DNA from: Heterobasidion occidentale
Taxonomy: Eukaryota; Basidiomycota; Agaricomycetes; Russulales; Bondarzewiaceae
Length of the DNA stretch: 64,000 nt
Assembly: GCA_039111635.1 (NCBI GenBank)
Contig: JBCAQO010000001.1
Span: 1,550,001 to 1,614,000 of the forward strand
Direction: 5' to 3'
The translations under genes were made by a program, and so were the position numbers. The notes beneath the pieces are model-generated. The model was not told where the DNA came from. It ran no database searches and worked only from the letters and a program-made list of their open reading frames with translations. Below, in pieces: positions 1-11,913 of this stretch (within the stretch, counting starts at the first letter, position 1; each line of letters starts with the position of its first letter).

Positions 1-268
1 AGGAGCATGCGGGAGTAGTTCTGGTGTCTCGAACGGGAACTTTGGCTGTGCGTAGTTGAAGAGGACGAAAGCGAAGAGGGTGACGGCGGAGAAGAGGGTG
101 CAGGCGGCGAGCATGAAGCGTCGCGCTTCCAAGCGCGGCCTGGGACTTGTACGGGTAGTGGGGCGGGGCAGACATTTCTGTGTTGGGGAATCGAGGAAGG
201 GGGCATAAGTGCGATCGACGTCTGAGCTTGATGCGCTCGAGGCCAGATGAGTCCTTGCTTTCGTCCAT
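1..268 (-). CDS. N-terminal part of a type II membrane protein, cut by window edge
   Basis: Reading the minus strand from an ATG at 268 gives a polar head, then basic residues followed by a strong hydrophobic segment (RRFMLAACTLFSAVTLFAF) ending near base 45, then FNYAQPKFPFE. This is the shape of a Golgi or ER signal-anchor protein. The frame that starts at the ATG and the frame that holds the membrane helix differ by one step between about 130 and 250, so either a small intron or an indel lies there. The rest of the gene lies outside the window and the product is not recognised. Confidence 0.4.
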   Translation of the reverse strand, partial: MDESKDSSGLERIKLRRRSHLCPLPRFPNTEMSAPPHYPYKSQAALGSATLHARRLHPLLRRHPLRFRPLQLRTAKVPVRDTRTTPACS

Positions 269-701
269 GGGGGGCGGGAGGGAGAGGCGGGAAGGAGGAG
301 GAGGGACTCTAGACAGGAAGGGACATTATGTGATGGATTAGTGGGTGAACGCGGTTCGAGCAGTTTTCGGAGACGACGGGTGACTGCAAGCGTCAGGCCC
401 ACTCCGGAACGTCGTCCCCCAGTCTCCGCAACCTAATCGCACGCAGACACAGATCCAGATCGTAGATCTCGTCCCCTTTTGGACACCCTTCTTTCCCACC
501 CAATTCGGTTCTGCCTCGCTCTCCCACCCGTCTCGGTCTCCTGTTCGCCCTCGATGATGATCGCCCCCCTTCCCCCGAACCACTTTCATACCGCTGATCC
601 GGTCATCCCTCCTCTGTCCTAATCTTCAGCACCTCTTCAACACTCCTTCACCCAGACCCCTTGCGTCCCTCCCCGCCTGTCTCCACCTCGATCTACCCGA
701 C
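269..701. other. Intergenic region, probable divergent promoter
   Basis: This stretch separates the minus-strand membrane protein from the plus-strand transporter. Its plus strand becomes pyrimidine-rich just before the transporter start (640-700), as is common for fungal promoters. No convincing coding frame is seen. Confidence 0.4.
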
Positions 702-2124
702 ATGGACTCCAACAGACAGAGCCCGCCATCGACTGCCCGTGTCGCTGCCGTCGTCACGTTCTACATGACGGCCGCCCTGGTGGTACGTTTTCTCTCTCAT
801 TCGACTGCACCTATGCTCATTCCGATCGTTAGATGGTTTTTGTGTGCGTCCGAAGAGTTATACGCTCGTTCCGTTCCAACTCATCTCCTTCGTTAGGAAC
901 AAGGCCGTGCTCAATTCCTCGCCTGATCTCCCGCTTTTGTTCCTTCTCATTCAACTCGTCATCGCCGTCATCCTCCTCCAGACTTCAGCCTTCTTCACCC
1001 CCAAAGTCGAGATCCCAAAGTTCGATCTGTTCGCTGCCAAGAAACTGACTCCTGTGGTGCTTGTCAACATCATTGGCCTCGTCTTCAACACCCTGTGCCT
1101 CCGCTCCGTCGAGGCCTCTTTCTTCCAAGTTTGTCTTCGCTTCGTAGGTTCTGCTCGCGCGCTGACCTTGAGAACTATCGCGCTTGCCAGATTGCGCGTG
1201 GGCTCGTGCTACCATTGACTATTGCGGTCTCATCCGCGGCGACGTCCACTTCGCCTTCCGCTCGCGTCGTCATCGCAGCCGCCGTGGTCATGGCTGGCTT
1301 CTTCATCGGCATCGCCCCGGAGGGCAACCTCCCGGTCTCAGCGATTCCCTCGACCCTCTCGCTTTTCTATGGCGTGCTCTCGTCTCTCTTCATTGCTATT
1401 CATGCCGTCCTCATTAAGGCATCTCTGCCCCATTGCGGCAACTCCACCATACAGCTCGCCTGGTGGACCAACCTCGGGTCCGCCGCTTTCCTTGCTCCTT
1501 TCGTGCTCCTCGACGGCGAGGTAGGGACGCTCTTTGCGCTCATGGCCAGCCCAGAGTGGAATATGCGGACCTTCATCTGGGGCAGTCTCGTCACCGGCGT
1601 CTTCGGGTTTCTTCTCTGTGTCGCGGGCTTGCTCAGCATCAAGGTCACCAGCCCATTACGCACATGTTTTCTAGCGTACGAGGCATCGCGACTTCTTTAT
1701 CTACAACTGCATACTGATCGTGACGATAGGCGGCTCGCTCGGGTATCCAGACCCTCCTGGGCGTCTGGCTCTTCCGCGATGTTCTCACTCTGTCAGTTTT
1801 CCCCGTCCACATGACTCATGACTGATCAGCTCATGCACCCAATTAACCAATCGTCAATTAGCAATCGCATCGTGTCCATTACGACCATCCTCATCGGGAC
1901 CATGTACGTCTATTCTCCAACTGTTCGTCGCTCCTGAGCGCGCTCTGACGCGCCGCATGCGGCATGACAGGTACTATACTTGGGTCAAGTCTGCCGAGGG
2001 AGCGAAGCCGCCGCCGCCTCGGGCCATGGACCTGGAGGCTATGGGGAGCGGCGATAGACAGCCTAAGGAAGAGACGATTGTCTGGCAAGCGCCTGAGAAG
2101 GAGCTTGAGGAAGACTCGGAGTGA
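702..2124 (+). CDS. Nucleotide-sugar transporter, GDP-fucose transporter (SLC35C1)-like
   Basis: Predicted multi-pass Golgi antiporter of the drug/metabolite (TPT/NST) superfamily that would bring a nucleotide sugar into the lumen. Exons read as 702-782, 833-843, 897-1131, 1191-1675, 1730-1791, 1862-1903 and 1971-2124, all with GT-AG borders. The spliced protein follows human SLC35C1 closely: MVFVNKAVL, then FNTLCLRSVEASFF, then a glycine-rich helix with GFFIGIAPEGN, then LLSIKVTSPL, then THMFSSAARSGIQTLLGVW and YTWVK near the C-terminus. The tail is acidic and cytosolic. One base appears to be missing near 1657: the frame changes between TSPL and THMF inside one of the best conserved motifs. 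This is either an assembly error or a real break. The exact substrate (GDP-fucose or another GDP/UDP sugar) is inferred from similarity only. Confidence 0.78.
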
Positions 2125-2983
2125 TGGACACCTCGTATGGACTGATTGGGTGCTGTTTTGCGATATTTTTGGGTCTCCCGTTGTCAACCTATGGACCAGT
2201 TTCGACACTAGACGCTTGTGTAGTAGTATCTCTCACTCGATTTGTACCTTCGGTTTCGTTTCGTGTCTCTGGGCTGTAGCGCTGTATACGTTAGCGTTCC
2301 GTCGCGCAATGAATGGCAGATTCGGCATTGGAAATGTCCGACCGCGGAGATCAAAACAGAAATGGTGATAATTAAAGATTACGTATGTCACGTCGATCGT
2401 TTTTGCACCCACGGAGTACCCACGGTCGTCGACGATGCACTCTTTCGGAAGTCTCACCCTGTCCGGTTTCCATTCTTGTCGACTTTTTGCGGCGCGCGTC
2501 GGCTCAGAAGATCAATTGTCTCAGTCTGCACCTGGAGCCGAAGCGCTGACCGACTGCATCTGCAGGTGCCGCTCTGACGTGCCTTTTGTCGATTGTTTTT
2601 ATTCATGGCCAGGAAGGCCAGGGCTACAAGTGATTGACACGTTGCCTGAACTTCGCATGCGTGACATGACAGGACCCTCTCTCTGTCGAGCATGCATAGA
2701 GTGGGCATAGAGAGGGGGAGGGGTGCTGTGCGGAGTCGGGCGGGCTGTGGTTGGGGGTGAGTCCGCCGGAGTGGGGGAGAATGGGAGTTGAACGGATCAA
2801 GGTGGTATTCGGTCACGTTTGGAGCGCGACTGAATGCGATCGGGGAATGGGCAGAAGGGATCTGGGCGGAAGTAAGGATGTGTCACCGCCTGGGTCCCTC
2901 CGGTGGCAAACATCCCTGTCTGATCTCTCCTGTTTCTTGCCAGTGTCGTCCGTCCCTTTATATCCCTGTTGGCTCGCAATGCC
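2125..2983. other. Intergenic region without a supported gene
   Basis: Separates the transporter stop from the acyltransferase start. Several open frames of 70-130 codons exist on both strands, but they overlap one another, are arginine- and proline-rich, and show no family resemblance or splice pattern. It should hold the transporter terminator and the acyltransferase promoter. Confidence 0.4.
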
Positions 2984-3066
2984 ATGGCCTCGACTGCCCG
3001 CGCCCCACCTCCCTCCCACCGCCTACATTCTATACCCCTCTGCGTATACCCCTCTCCACACACGCT

Positions 3067-5158
3067 ATGGCGACCGTCCCGTCCTTCACACTCGCACCTC
3101 CCCTCGCCGGAGCTCTCGGACGTCGAGGAGACTAGCTACCTCTCGGTCGGCGGCGTAGGATCAACAACTTCATTGCAGAGCCGCTGCAGCACAAATCACT
3201 CGAGGGCCGCCCCGCCTCCTATTTACGGAAGCTTGGGGACAGCGAGCTCTCCTACTATCTGCCCTCTCGTGCAAATGGCGTGAACGACATGTGAGTCGCC
3301 ACACCCTTGTTCCTGTTGCTTGGAGCATCTCTCAAAATATATCATATTCGCAGGTACTTGCACCTCGGCTTCAAGGCTCCCGAGCGCGTCGTACAGAGGT
3401 CGAGGATCCGTGCAGTGTGGTCCATTCTTCGTATGCGCCATCCGTTGCTAGCTTCCAAAATCGACATGCGGGCATATGATGACGTCAGATTCGTGTAAGT
3501 TCGTTGTTCCCTTGTGTTTTCTTTTTCATTGATAAATTGCACCGATATTTCAGTTTCACTCCACCTACATCCCCTGAAGACGCGTTGATCGAAGCAGAGA
3601 GTCAACTCCAATACAAGACCGAATCGAAAGATGGTAAGCATCCTGACCATGTGCACCACAGAACTTCTGATGCGATCCTCTGTCACTAGAACTTATCGAC
3701 GCATATCTCAATGGGCCGCGCACCCTTTCTAACGACCGGCTCTCGTTCCTCATCGTTTCACGTTCAATGGGTTCTGATGCATCACTCCCCACGCCACCGC
3801 AAAGCCCCACGCTTTCGAATGTGCTTCTTCAGTCCGCGGATGAGCCGGAAAATGACTACGAATGGTTCATGTGCGCGGCACATTTCATCGGGGACGGCAT
3901 GGCCCTGCACACGTTCGCTAATGATTTCTTCGAACTGCTGGGGAGCATGCGGTCCCAAGAAGATCTTGAGAAGCTTATGGCCGAAGAGTGGCAGCAGCGA
4001 TGGGGGATACCTGTCCCTGATGGCGTAAGTATACTCGCGTGCTATCCCCGCCTTCTCTCGCTGACCGCCTCTCGCCTTCGAATCGTACTTCTAATCGTAC
4101 TATACCGCATTCGCAACAGGTCCCGGCTCTTCCCGTTAGTCCAGAGGAGCGCCTGCCAGAAACGCAGGGTAAGTTCCGTCGGGCCGTTGGGCGCGTCGAC
4201 TTCGAGCGAAACCAGGAACGTCAGATCGTACGTGTTCCCTCTTATTTATACGTTTCGATCGATTATTGAGGCTTCTCACTTGCCGCTTCGTGCACGTAGG
4301 GCGGTCAAGCATTTCCGCGCAAGTGGTGGAAGTCAGGCACACAGTCGTGCCGACAGTGCCCTTCGACAAGGATGTTACGAAGGCAATGTTGAGAAAGTGC
4401 AAGTCCCAGGGCGTGTCTATAGCCAGCGCGCTGTTTGCCATCTGTAACATTGCGTGGGCGAGGATGAGCCCTCGGGAACAACAAACGCTTCCGATGTGAG
4501 TGTCCTTTTCTGATGGAAAGTTTTACGCGGAAGCTGAACGGAATTGGCCTTCCTCAGGATGATGTACGCTGCCCTGAACATCCGGCCCTACTTCGTCCCG
4601 AGACCATTGAACAACTCGTACTGGTTCCTTGCGGTGGGATACTTCAACGTTATCCTTCCAAACTTTATCCCTGGCAGCTGTGACGTGTCGAAGACCTTTT
4701 GGTTGCGTGCCCGAGCTGCGAAGGACCAAAGTGCGCGGGCTGCGAAGAATCCTATGATTGTCTCTCGAAGCAGAGAGATGTCGCTCAAGCGTGGGCGGCA
4801 GTCTCGGGCATGGGCGCGCGAGGACGACGAGAAGGAGCGTGGCACATGGGTGGCGCCTCCGAGCAAGCCGAAGGACGCTACCGCCACGACCCCACGAGCC
4901 CCATCGGCAGCGCTCATTGGGCTGTCTTTGCTCGGGAACCTCGATGCCATGTACAAGCACGCGACGTTCCCGGACATCAAGATGCACACGCTCACGACGG
5001 GGTCGCGTCAGCGGAACGGCGGGATGCTGCTGTTTGGGTACACTTTTGCGGGCAAGCTTTGGGTCAGCCTCGGTTACGACGAAAACGGGTTCGAGCGGAA
5101 GGTCATCGACCAGTTTTGGAGCAACGTGCTAGGCGGGATCGAGGAGTTTTTGGTTTAA
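3067..5158 (+). CDS. CoA-dependent acyltransferase-like protein (CAT/condensation fold)
   Basis: Member of the chloramphenicol acetyltransferase-like superfamily, which includes fungal alcohol acetyltransferases and condensation domains. Exons read as about 3067-3290, 3354-3494, 3554-3633, 3690-4024, 4120-4231, 4300-4495 and 4558-5158. The active-site motif HxxxDG is present as HFIGDGMALH (about 3880-3910), with the catalytic His and the structural Asp-Gly. The C-terminal half carries the second lobe, ending SLGYDENGFERKVIDQFWSNVL, which fits the last strand and helix of the fold. A Lys/Arg-rich low-complexity insertion lies at about 4700-4900. The 5' end is uncertain: the ATG at 3067 meets a stop at 3133 before the conserved RINNFIAEPLQ, and another frame (start 2984) needs a one-base correction near 3157. 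The acyl donor and acceptor cannot be told from sequence. Confidence 0.65.
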
Positions 5159-6656
5159 GGCTCGTCGACGTCTCTCTCGTTGAACATAAACTTTTTTTCT
5201 TGGTTATGGTGCATGGACTGTATTCAAGACTCGTAACGTACCTCACGCATTTTACTAGGATCATCGGACCATTACTATTGACATTGAGCACGTCATACCG
5301 ACATTTTCGAACATTTTCTCCTTCTTATCGCGCTACTGTCTCCGCATCTTGGACTTGATGTTGTTCTTCGGTACAATGTACTCTGAAGTGTAGCCTCTTT
5401 CCAACTATCTTTAAAATAAAATAAACCCTTTGCGTTTTCAGACACTGGCTTTCATCTGCACCAGGTGACACTAAAGGCATCCTGGTTTTTACAAATGTTC
5501 TGATGCCGCTGTGGATTGCTTGCGAGCAGTCGATGTCGAGAATCGTCGGAGAATCGTCGGGAAAACTCTCCATTGCTCATTCTCCCACGGGCTCTATGAA
5601 CTCCCGGCGACTTGAGCTGACTTGTCGCTCACTACTAGCCCAACTGCAACTCTCCCAGTAACCCTCGTCACTGATTAGATATCCCGCAAGTCTTTGCTTG
5701 TTGTATGCCTATCATGGAGGGATTTGTTTCAAAAAAATCTCGAAATCTGTTTCGTGCTGGTGGGCGACTCACTATGGTCTCGTCAAAACAGGTACTAGGT
5801 AAGACATTGTTCGAGGACATAGACAGATGCTCGCGCTTAATTGCTACCAAACATCGTCCTGCGTATCGGGCTGTCGCATCGATACCGTCCGTAGGATGTA
5901 TCTCGCTCCTTCGACTATGGCTTTCACGCGTCCACGTCGATCACGCTCTCGCTTTGACCTTGAGTGGACAAGGCGCTTCGCGTGCGCATTGTTGACAGAT
6001 TTGGATTGGACCATTCATTAGGATCGAGGATGCGACGGTGGCTGCTGTCATCCGCGCTTGGACGCGTCAAGACCGGACCTCATCGCCACGATCATAGAGT
6101 CCTCACAGTTTGCACTCGCGCTACCGCAATAAATCAACAGCTTCCCTCAATCTCATCCCTAGACTCGTTTATCGACAATTTCTGACCGCTGGAGTGCAAG
6201 GTATGTCCAGGAAGGCATGTAAGAAGGTAGGCGTCACAGGATCCCTGCTGGCAGCATTTAGTACAGGGTCACCGTCGGCCTCGATCATGGAGTTACCCAA
6301 GTCGTAAGGAAGGTATCCATGGTCTCTTTGTTCTACACAACGCCCTATTGCAGCGTCAATGTGCCTCCCGCTCTGAGCGCGCGATCGTGGCGAGGACTGG
6401 CTTTTGACTTGGTTGTCGCAGCTTGACAGGTAGCCCCTCCATCCACCATTGGCGCCGCGACCGCTTTGAGGCCTCGAGGCCACACATTGAAGGTTTAAAT
6501 ACCACGTCGACGAGCTCACGACCTCCCATTTCCGAGCCATCGTCTCCGCATTCACTTTCTCGATAACAAACCAATTTTCCATATACCGTATGTGACCTGT
6601 TCGCCTGCACAGTAAACCGTCGTGCTAATGAATTTATTATACTAGCGTCCACTAAA
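5159..6656. other. Gene-poor region
   Basis: About 1.5 kb follows the acyltransferase stop. Short open frames occur on both strands (for example 5705-5995 plus and 6356-6934 minus), but none shows a recognisable domain and they overlap each other. The base composition is less GC-rich than in the neighbouring genes. I see no repeat family or transposon end. Confidence 0.4.
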
Positions 6657-7027
6657 ATGTCTACTGAGATGCACACGGTCATTGCACTGGGATTGGAACC
6701 GATCCCTGACGTAAGACCCAACCCCCTCTGCTCCGAGACTTTAGCTGATACCGTTCTTCTCGAGCAGGGATGGATGAGGATCACGGACCGTACGCACAGA
6801 AACTTCGACCAATACTGCACAATCGATAGACGAAAAGCAATCATCCCTGTACGTTGCAGACGCTCATTGCTGGTAGTTCGATTCTCAACGGCTTGTGTAT
6901 AGGACAGCAAGGGCAACAGACTCTTCAGAGTCAATATACTTAACGGCGGCCCGGACTTGGTTTGGAACTGGCAGATGCGACCGAGTGAGACGATTCAAGA
7001 GGCGACAAGAGTAAAGATAACCTATTG
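6657..7027 (+). CDS. Possible small hypothetical protein, three exons
   Basis: Exons at 6657-6711, about 6769-6849 and about 6904-7027 join in phase through introns with good borders (GTAAGA...GAGCAG and GTACGT...TATAG). They give a polar protein of about 85 residues with a tryptophan-rich stretch (DLVWNWQMRP). No family is recognised. It stands alone in a gene-poor stretch and could be the remnant of a longer gene. The support is only the in-phase splicing, so this is a weak call. Confidence 0.3.
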
Positions 7028-7902
7028 AGGCCCGAGCTTCGAGCCTCGCTGGTCGATATGCATGAACTCGGTGTTTTGAACGGTCTCTGGCTGGTAAACT
7101 ATCTAATTCCTAGTGTCGATGTATGCGATTATACTACTTACTATACCTGAATTGCTGAAATAGATAATAATGTTTCATGGTTATTTTCGAGGGTATAGCA
7201 AAATATCTCTCTTTGGTCACCCGGTGCAGCGTGTGCCCATTTGGACACTCAGACGGCATCCGATGCTCAACGTTGAGAATGTTCATCTGTGGCATGGATT
7301 TCCTAGCGCCACTCATGGTACTCACCCCGTCAGAAGATTTTCTTTTGGAATATTCTGCTCGAAACAATGTGCTTTTGACTGTCACGACCGGGCGGTCATG
7401 CGGTCATGCGTGACGCTTTCTTCAAAAACCTTTGATGTTGAGAGCAGCTAAGAACTCAGTACTCAGTGTTGCGTCAAATCTCAAAGATAATCATAATATT
7501 TTCCGTCCCCCGGGCGACACCTGGCACCACTGATAGGAACTGGGCACGATGAGACAAAAGAATAGCGTTCTCGTAGTTCCAACTCTGATTTCTGGCAGCT
7601 GATCAAAATGATGATAGAGGTCAAAGAGAGGGCATCGCAGTCAGAGCAATGGTAGTACGCGAAGCAGAGCACAGGTGAAAATGAAGCAAATAGGGCAGCC
7701 GAGAGAAGAATGGTGAAAGAAGCACGGGAAGTTCGGGGAGACAGCCAGATGCCACACAGAATCAGCTTCGAACAAACACTCTGCGAGATGACCTGCAGAG
7801 TCATATGCAAGGCAGGGTAACATGATGCGACCTTGTGCGTATGCGCTCGCTCGAACAAAATCAAGGACCACCACCAGGGCTCACAGGCTTCAATTCAACT
7901 GC
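7028..7902. other. Intergenic region without a supported gene
   Basis: Only short, unrelated open frames on both strands. It lies 3' of both the small plus-strand gene and the minus-strand membrane-protein gene, so it is probably a shared terminator region. Confidence 0.35.
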
Positions 7903-9255
7903 TCATACGCATTCAGAGCTTGACGAATCCCGGTGACTTGCACGGCGCTGCTGGACACCCGTGGCATCCCCAGACGCATAGCGGATGTCAGATAGAACAA
8001 CCTGAGGGGCATTTCCAGAAAAATCCCATATTGTACGCTTGAAGGCGATGAGGAGGAGTAGGATAGTAGGATAGATGCCTGGTGGCTAACTCAGTATTGT
8101 TGTGCTGGGGTTCAATAAGGGCGAAGAACAGACCACCGCGATATGAGTGCTAATTGGCCACGTGTATTCACTCACATCAAAGCCACTAGGAAGTCGGATA
8201 TATAATCAGGCAAGGAGCATCACCTAATGTCAGGATTGAATCATCAAGTTAGCACCTGGACTCACGAATGCCAAACAGTAAAGCACACTAGACTCTATGA
8301 GTAGGATCAAAATCTTCTCGACCTGTGTTCGCCTACTGCTGTGTCCCAAGGTGTTCATGATAAATCACCTGTGCCTCCTAACGAAGACGGCTGTTAAAAA
8401 TCAATGAAAGGACATCTTTCACATACTCACCAAGCAGTAATCCCGATTAGAATAGTAGCAAGCATATTGATCGACAGAGATATCCCCAAACCGATATACT
8501 GCGTATCAATACAAAGTGCATCGGCTTTAGGAGAAATTTGATCGCATCCTGCGAATATGATGGCAACTGCTGTCATGCCCAAGTATCGGTACATTTCTTG
8601 AGAAAGATCTTGTTGTGTACTCACTGATATCACAACCTAGCAAAAAACAAAAAAGGATGATCAATTTGCGCTTGCTGCCCTGCCATAACACGCATTCTCT
8701 CCAAACGACGACACAATCGCTGAGAATGAACTGAAGATGTGAAGAGTTTTCGGTTTGAATGTGCTCCCAGCATGTCCTTACAGCTATGCACATTGATCAC
8801 GAACACGAGCGTAGCCGTACCGTACAAAGCATTTCTTGATCGATCCAATTCATGGCTTATGTCTTCGGACGATCTTGTAGGGTCGGATAGATGGATGATC
8901 TTGACCGATTGGACTATGCTAGCCAGGGACAGTGCCCAGACGGTGGTCGAGATCGCAAACATGAATAGGGTTATAGCCAACATGGCTATGTTCATCTTTT
9001 CCATGGATTCCTTTTGCCTGCTCAATACCTTCACTGAGCGATTAGCCGAGTCTGGACATACAAAAGGGTATAGGTTGAGAATAGGATGAGAGCTAAGAAG
9101 ATTCCTATAGCAAGTCTAGGTCAGTTTTCGCGCTTAGCAGGTATGAACCAAACGAGATACTGGCCGTAGAACACGCTCTGCATCACAGCTTCAACAATTG
9201 CCTCATTTAAGATGATGCCGATGAGGTGCTGGAATTCGGGGTCGGTCGAGTACAT
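7903..9255 (-). pseudogene. Decayed seven-helix membrane protein gene of a basidiomycete family
   Basis: Spliced reading from the ATG at 9255 gives a typical basidiomycete multi-pass membrane protein of unknown function. The order is NEAIVEAVMQSVFYG, a helix GIFLALILFSTYTLL, a helix MLAITLFMFAISTTVW, an extracellular loop, LYGTATLVFVIN, SDCVVVWRECVLWQG, a loop with paired cysteines, ISLSINMLATILIGITAW, then MNTLGHSSRRTQVEKILILLIESSVLYC and GIYPTILLLLIAFKRT. The tail is Ser-rich and ends at 7903. In this reading two codons in conserved positions are TGA: 8365-8367 (between RHR and FIMN) and 8206-8208 (after VMLLA). Both are substitution-type changes, not frame errors. The gene therefore looks inactivated, unless a different splice pattern skips both sites. 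Confidence 0.5.
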
Positions 9256-9598
9256 GTAGTGAGCTCGGTGAATTCAGTCAAGCAGCATATAGTGGGGGTC
9301 GAAGGTGGGGGAGAGGGTTGCTGTGTGAGCTTGACATATCAGTGATGGAAAGAGGTTGTCTGCCTGTTTTGGCGTCGATAATACTCTGGGAGTGCGCGCG
9401 TCAGCGAACACGGAGCGATGAACCTGAATGAAGACTAAGCGCTGGTGACAACTACGTTAAGGGTGCCGCTGTGGTCATGTGACGTTTCCTTCGGCCTTTT
9501 TCCCTCTGACGCTGAGAACGGCTGAGAACTTGTTGCTGCATTGGATCTCGAAGATGATCACGACATTTTCCACAAATGGCCGCGGAACCACTTCATCC
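9256..9598. other. Short divergent intergenic region
   Basis: Lies between the divergent membrane-protein pseudogene and the Rsc9-like gene and should contain both promoters. An open plus-strand frame from 9479 runs into the Rsc9-like first exon, so translation could also begin upstream (9479 or 9554). Confidence 0.35.
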
Positions 9599-11619
9599 AT
9601 GCTCTACCGCCCTCCCGCACCCACTCCTCACCCTCCCGCGGCTTCAACGCCAGTCATTCCGGTGCACCGTCCTGCGCCAAATGTCACCGACGACTATGAA
9701 CGTGAGTCTCCATGCTTGGGGTGTCACTGACTACGAAATCGATGTTTTCACCATGTTGTCTCCAGGCTGGTATACAGAGACTGCCCCCAACAATCGCATG
9801 GTGTTGTCCTTGCGTTCCGGGATTCACTCGGAAATCGGCTGGGCTTTCGATCGTCTTACACGACTCTGCCACAATGAGCAGTTTACACTCCGCGCAATCC
9901 CAGGACTGACCGACGCGCTGTTCGAGTGGCCTGAGTGGTATATCGCACATGGGCAGGGTGCGAACGCGCGGCTTGCTTCATTGTTTTCACTTTCACCTGA
10001 GGAGGAGCGTAAGCGGCGACACGGGCTAGAGGCATTATTCGTCATGCGGAATGCTGCCGTCAATGTGGAGAATGCAGAGGAGCTGGCGGCGCACAAGCGG
10101 ACGCGAGGTTTGATTACATCTGCACTGTACCAGGTCGCACCAGACACGGATACCAACGCCGAGTTCTTATTGCACATCCTTGAAATACTGCAGTTCATGG
10201 CTCACGCGTTTCCCCTTCCTCCCCCATCCGCGCCACGAGAGTCTAGCCTTGTACCAGCACTCACCGAGCTTGCGGGACGCACTACCAACCGTTCCCTGAT
10301 TCTGGCTTCGCTCACCGCGCTCAATTTGCTACTTGCCAACCCGGGCGGCCCCGGACACCTTACACCTACATCACCAGCCTTGGGTGCATGCCTGCGGTAC
10401 ATCGCCCTACTCCCCGACAAAGCTCTTGTTGATGCGTCTGTCAATTACTTGTACACACACCTCTCGCATCCCCCTCTGGCTCAAGCATTCCTGCTTCATC
10501 CCGACATGCCCGGCACGCTAAAGCTATTGGTGAGCGTGATCATATCTGAGCAGCAGGACGATGTCGTTGTTCAAGAGGTTGGTGAACCTGTGTATACTGC
10601 ACCGTCTGTCGCTAGCACGACCAGAAATCATGAGCTCACAAAGTAGAATTGGATGCTCTGGTGGGAATGCCAGAACCACAGCGATGTTACGAATGGTGCG
10701 AGACAATTCATTTCCTAGGTCATCCATGGTATGACAGCTAAGTCACCTGTTAGGATGAGAGCCATGTTTGTCGCCAACCCACAAGGCGAGCTCACACAAG
10801 TCGACTTTTGGAACCTCTACAAGGATATCTTCGTACCCTATCAAGATCGATACCACCTTCTCGTTGCATCAGATGTCATAAAGAACGTGAATGTCGTCTT
10901 CCCACAAGCACAGGCAATGGTTCTCCTGGTCCCCCGCAGAAATTCGTCGTGCGAGGCGTAGATCGTCGAAAAGAGGAGAACGCAAGCGAGCGTTTTCAAT
11001 GTCGATGGTATCGGTCACAGTGCCCGTGTCCCGCACTCTCTTCCAGCGGAGAGTTGTACGATCATGTTCTCGAGCATATCAACGAAATTGAAGAATCAGA
11101 GAAGGAATGCGTTTGGTCAACCTGCCTTCATCCATCCTCTCCAAAACCTAATCTTCGCGCGCACATCCTTACTCACCTTCCGAGTGCACAACCCCCTCAA
11201 AGACATCCATCTCAAAGCGACACCGTCACATTACCATCTCAAGCTTATCCGTATCCGACTCCCGATCCTACGACGCGACCACTACCCCCACCACGCCGTA
11301 CCACTGTCACATATCGAAATCCGCGGCCCAACCCGCCATCCGCAGCCCTTACGGCCTTGTTGTGCGTCCGCATTCTCTTCCGCACGTCATTCATGGCGAT
11401 CGAGAGTGCTCCTCGCGTCGATGCGGATCACTTTGGGTTTCCGGGAATTGTGGAGGAGACTGATCAGGAGGAGGCGGAAGTCCAGATCGTCGCGGAGGAG
11501 GAAGGATGAAAAGGGGGAAAAAGGCATTTGTGGGCGTCAGGCGGTTGCTGGAGGGGGTGCGGATCCAGGAAGAGGCGTTGATGGGGTGGGTCACGGAAAT
11601 GATCCAGGCAGTGCTTTAG
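9599..11619 (+). CDS. RSC9: Rsc9/ARID2-like chromatin remodeling complex subunit
   Basis: Predicted nuclear subunit of an RSC/PBAF-type SWI/SNF remodeler. Exon 1 (9599-9701, [13 protein letters not shown]) is joined in phase to 9766 ([11 protein letters not shown]). A helical armadillo-like region follows, then an RFX-type winged-helix DNA-binding segment ([17 protein letters not shown], about 10765-10920). Next come two C2H2-like fingers ([13 protein letters not shown]...H..EH and ECVWSTC...LRAHILTH, about 11000-11190), a proline-rich linker and the C-terminal segment [20 protein letters not shown], as in ARID2. No ARID domain is visible at the N-terminus or within the short space upstream. 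Three one-base gaps are needed to keep the family frame: near 10642, 10924 and 11504. All can be repaired by adding one base beside a short homopolymer, so assembly error is likely. Start could instead be 9554. Confidence 0.75.
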
Positions 11620-11913
11620 GGGCTCGATGAGGTCGGGTGCCCTGACCGCGCGGCGGCCCGCGACGATGTAGCGGTCTAATTTATTGGTTCGTATTCAACT
11701 CAGTCCCCGTCGACGTGTTCCTGTGTAGGCGGCCGTTTTCTCATTATACCAAGCAGACATCAGTCCAAAAGTAATATGCGCCATGGCACTGTATTTTTGT
11801 TCAACGTATTGTGTTCTTGTACCAATTCATTTCTTGGGTGCAAAGTTGGCGGCAACTCCCGCGTCAGCGGTATTACCCTAACTACGAGTCTCTATATTTC
11901 ATTGCCACAACAT

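Noticed and set aside
10531..10646. Intron in the Rsc9-like gene between [10 protein letters not shown] and [10 protein letters not shown]
   Set aside because: A GT at 10531 and an AG at 10645-10646 exist, but the join breaks the frame and would remove [16 protein letters not shown], which looks coding. A missing base is the simpler explanation.
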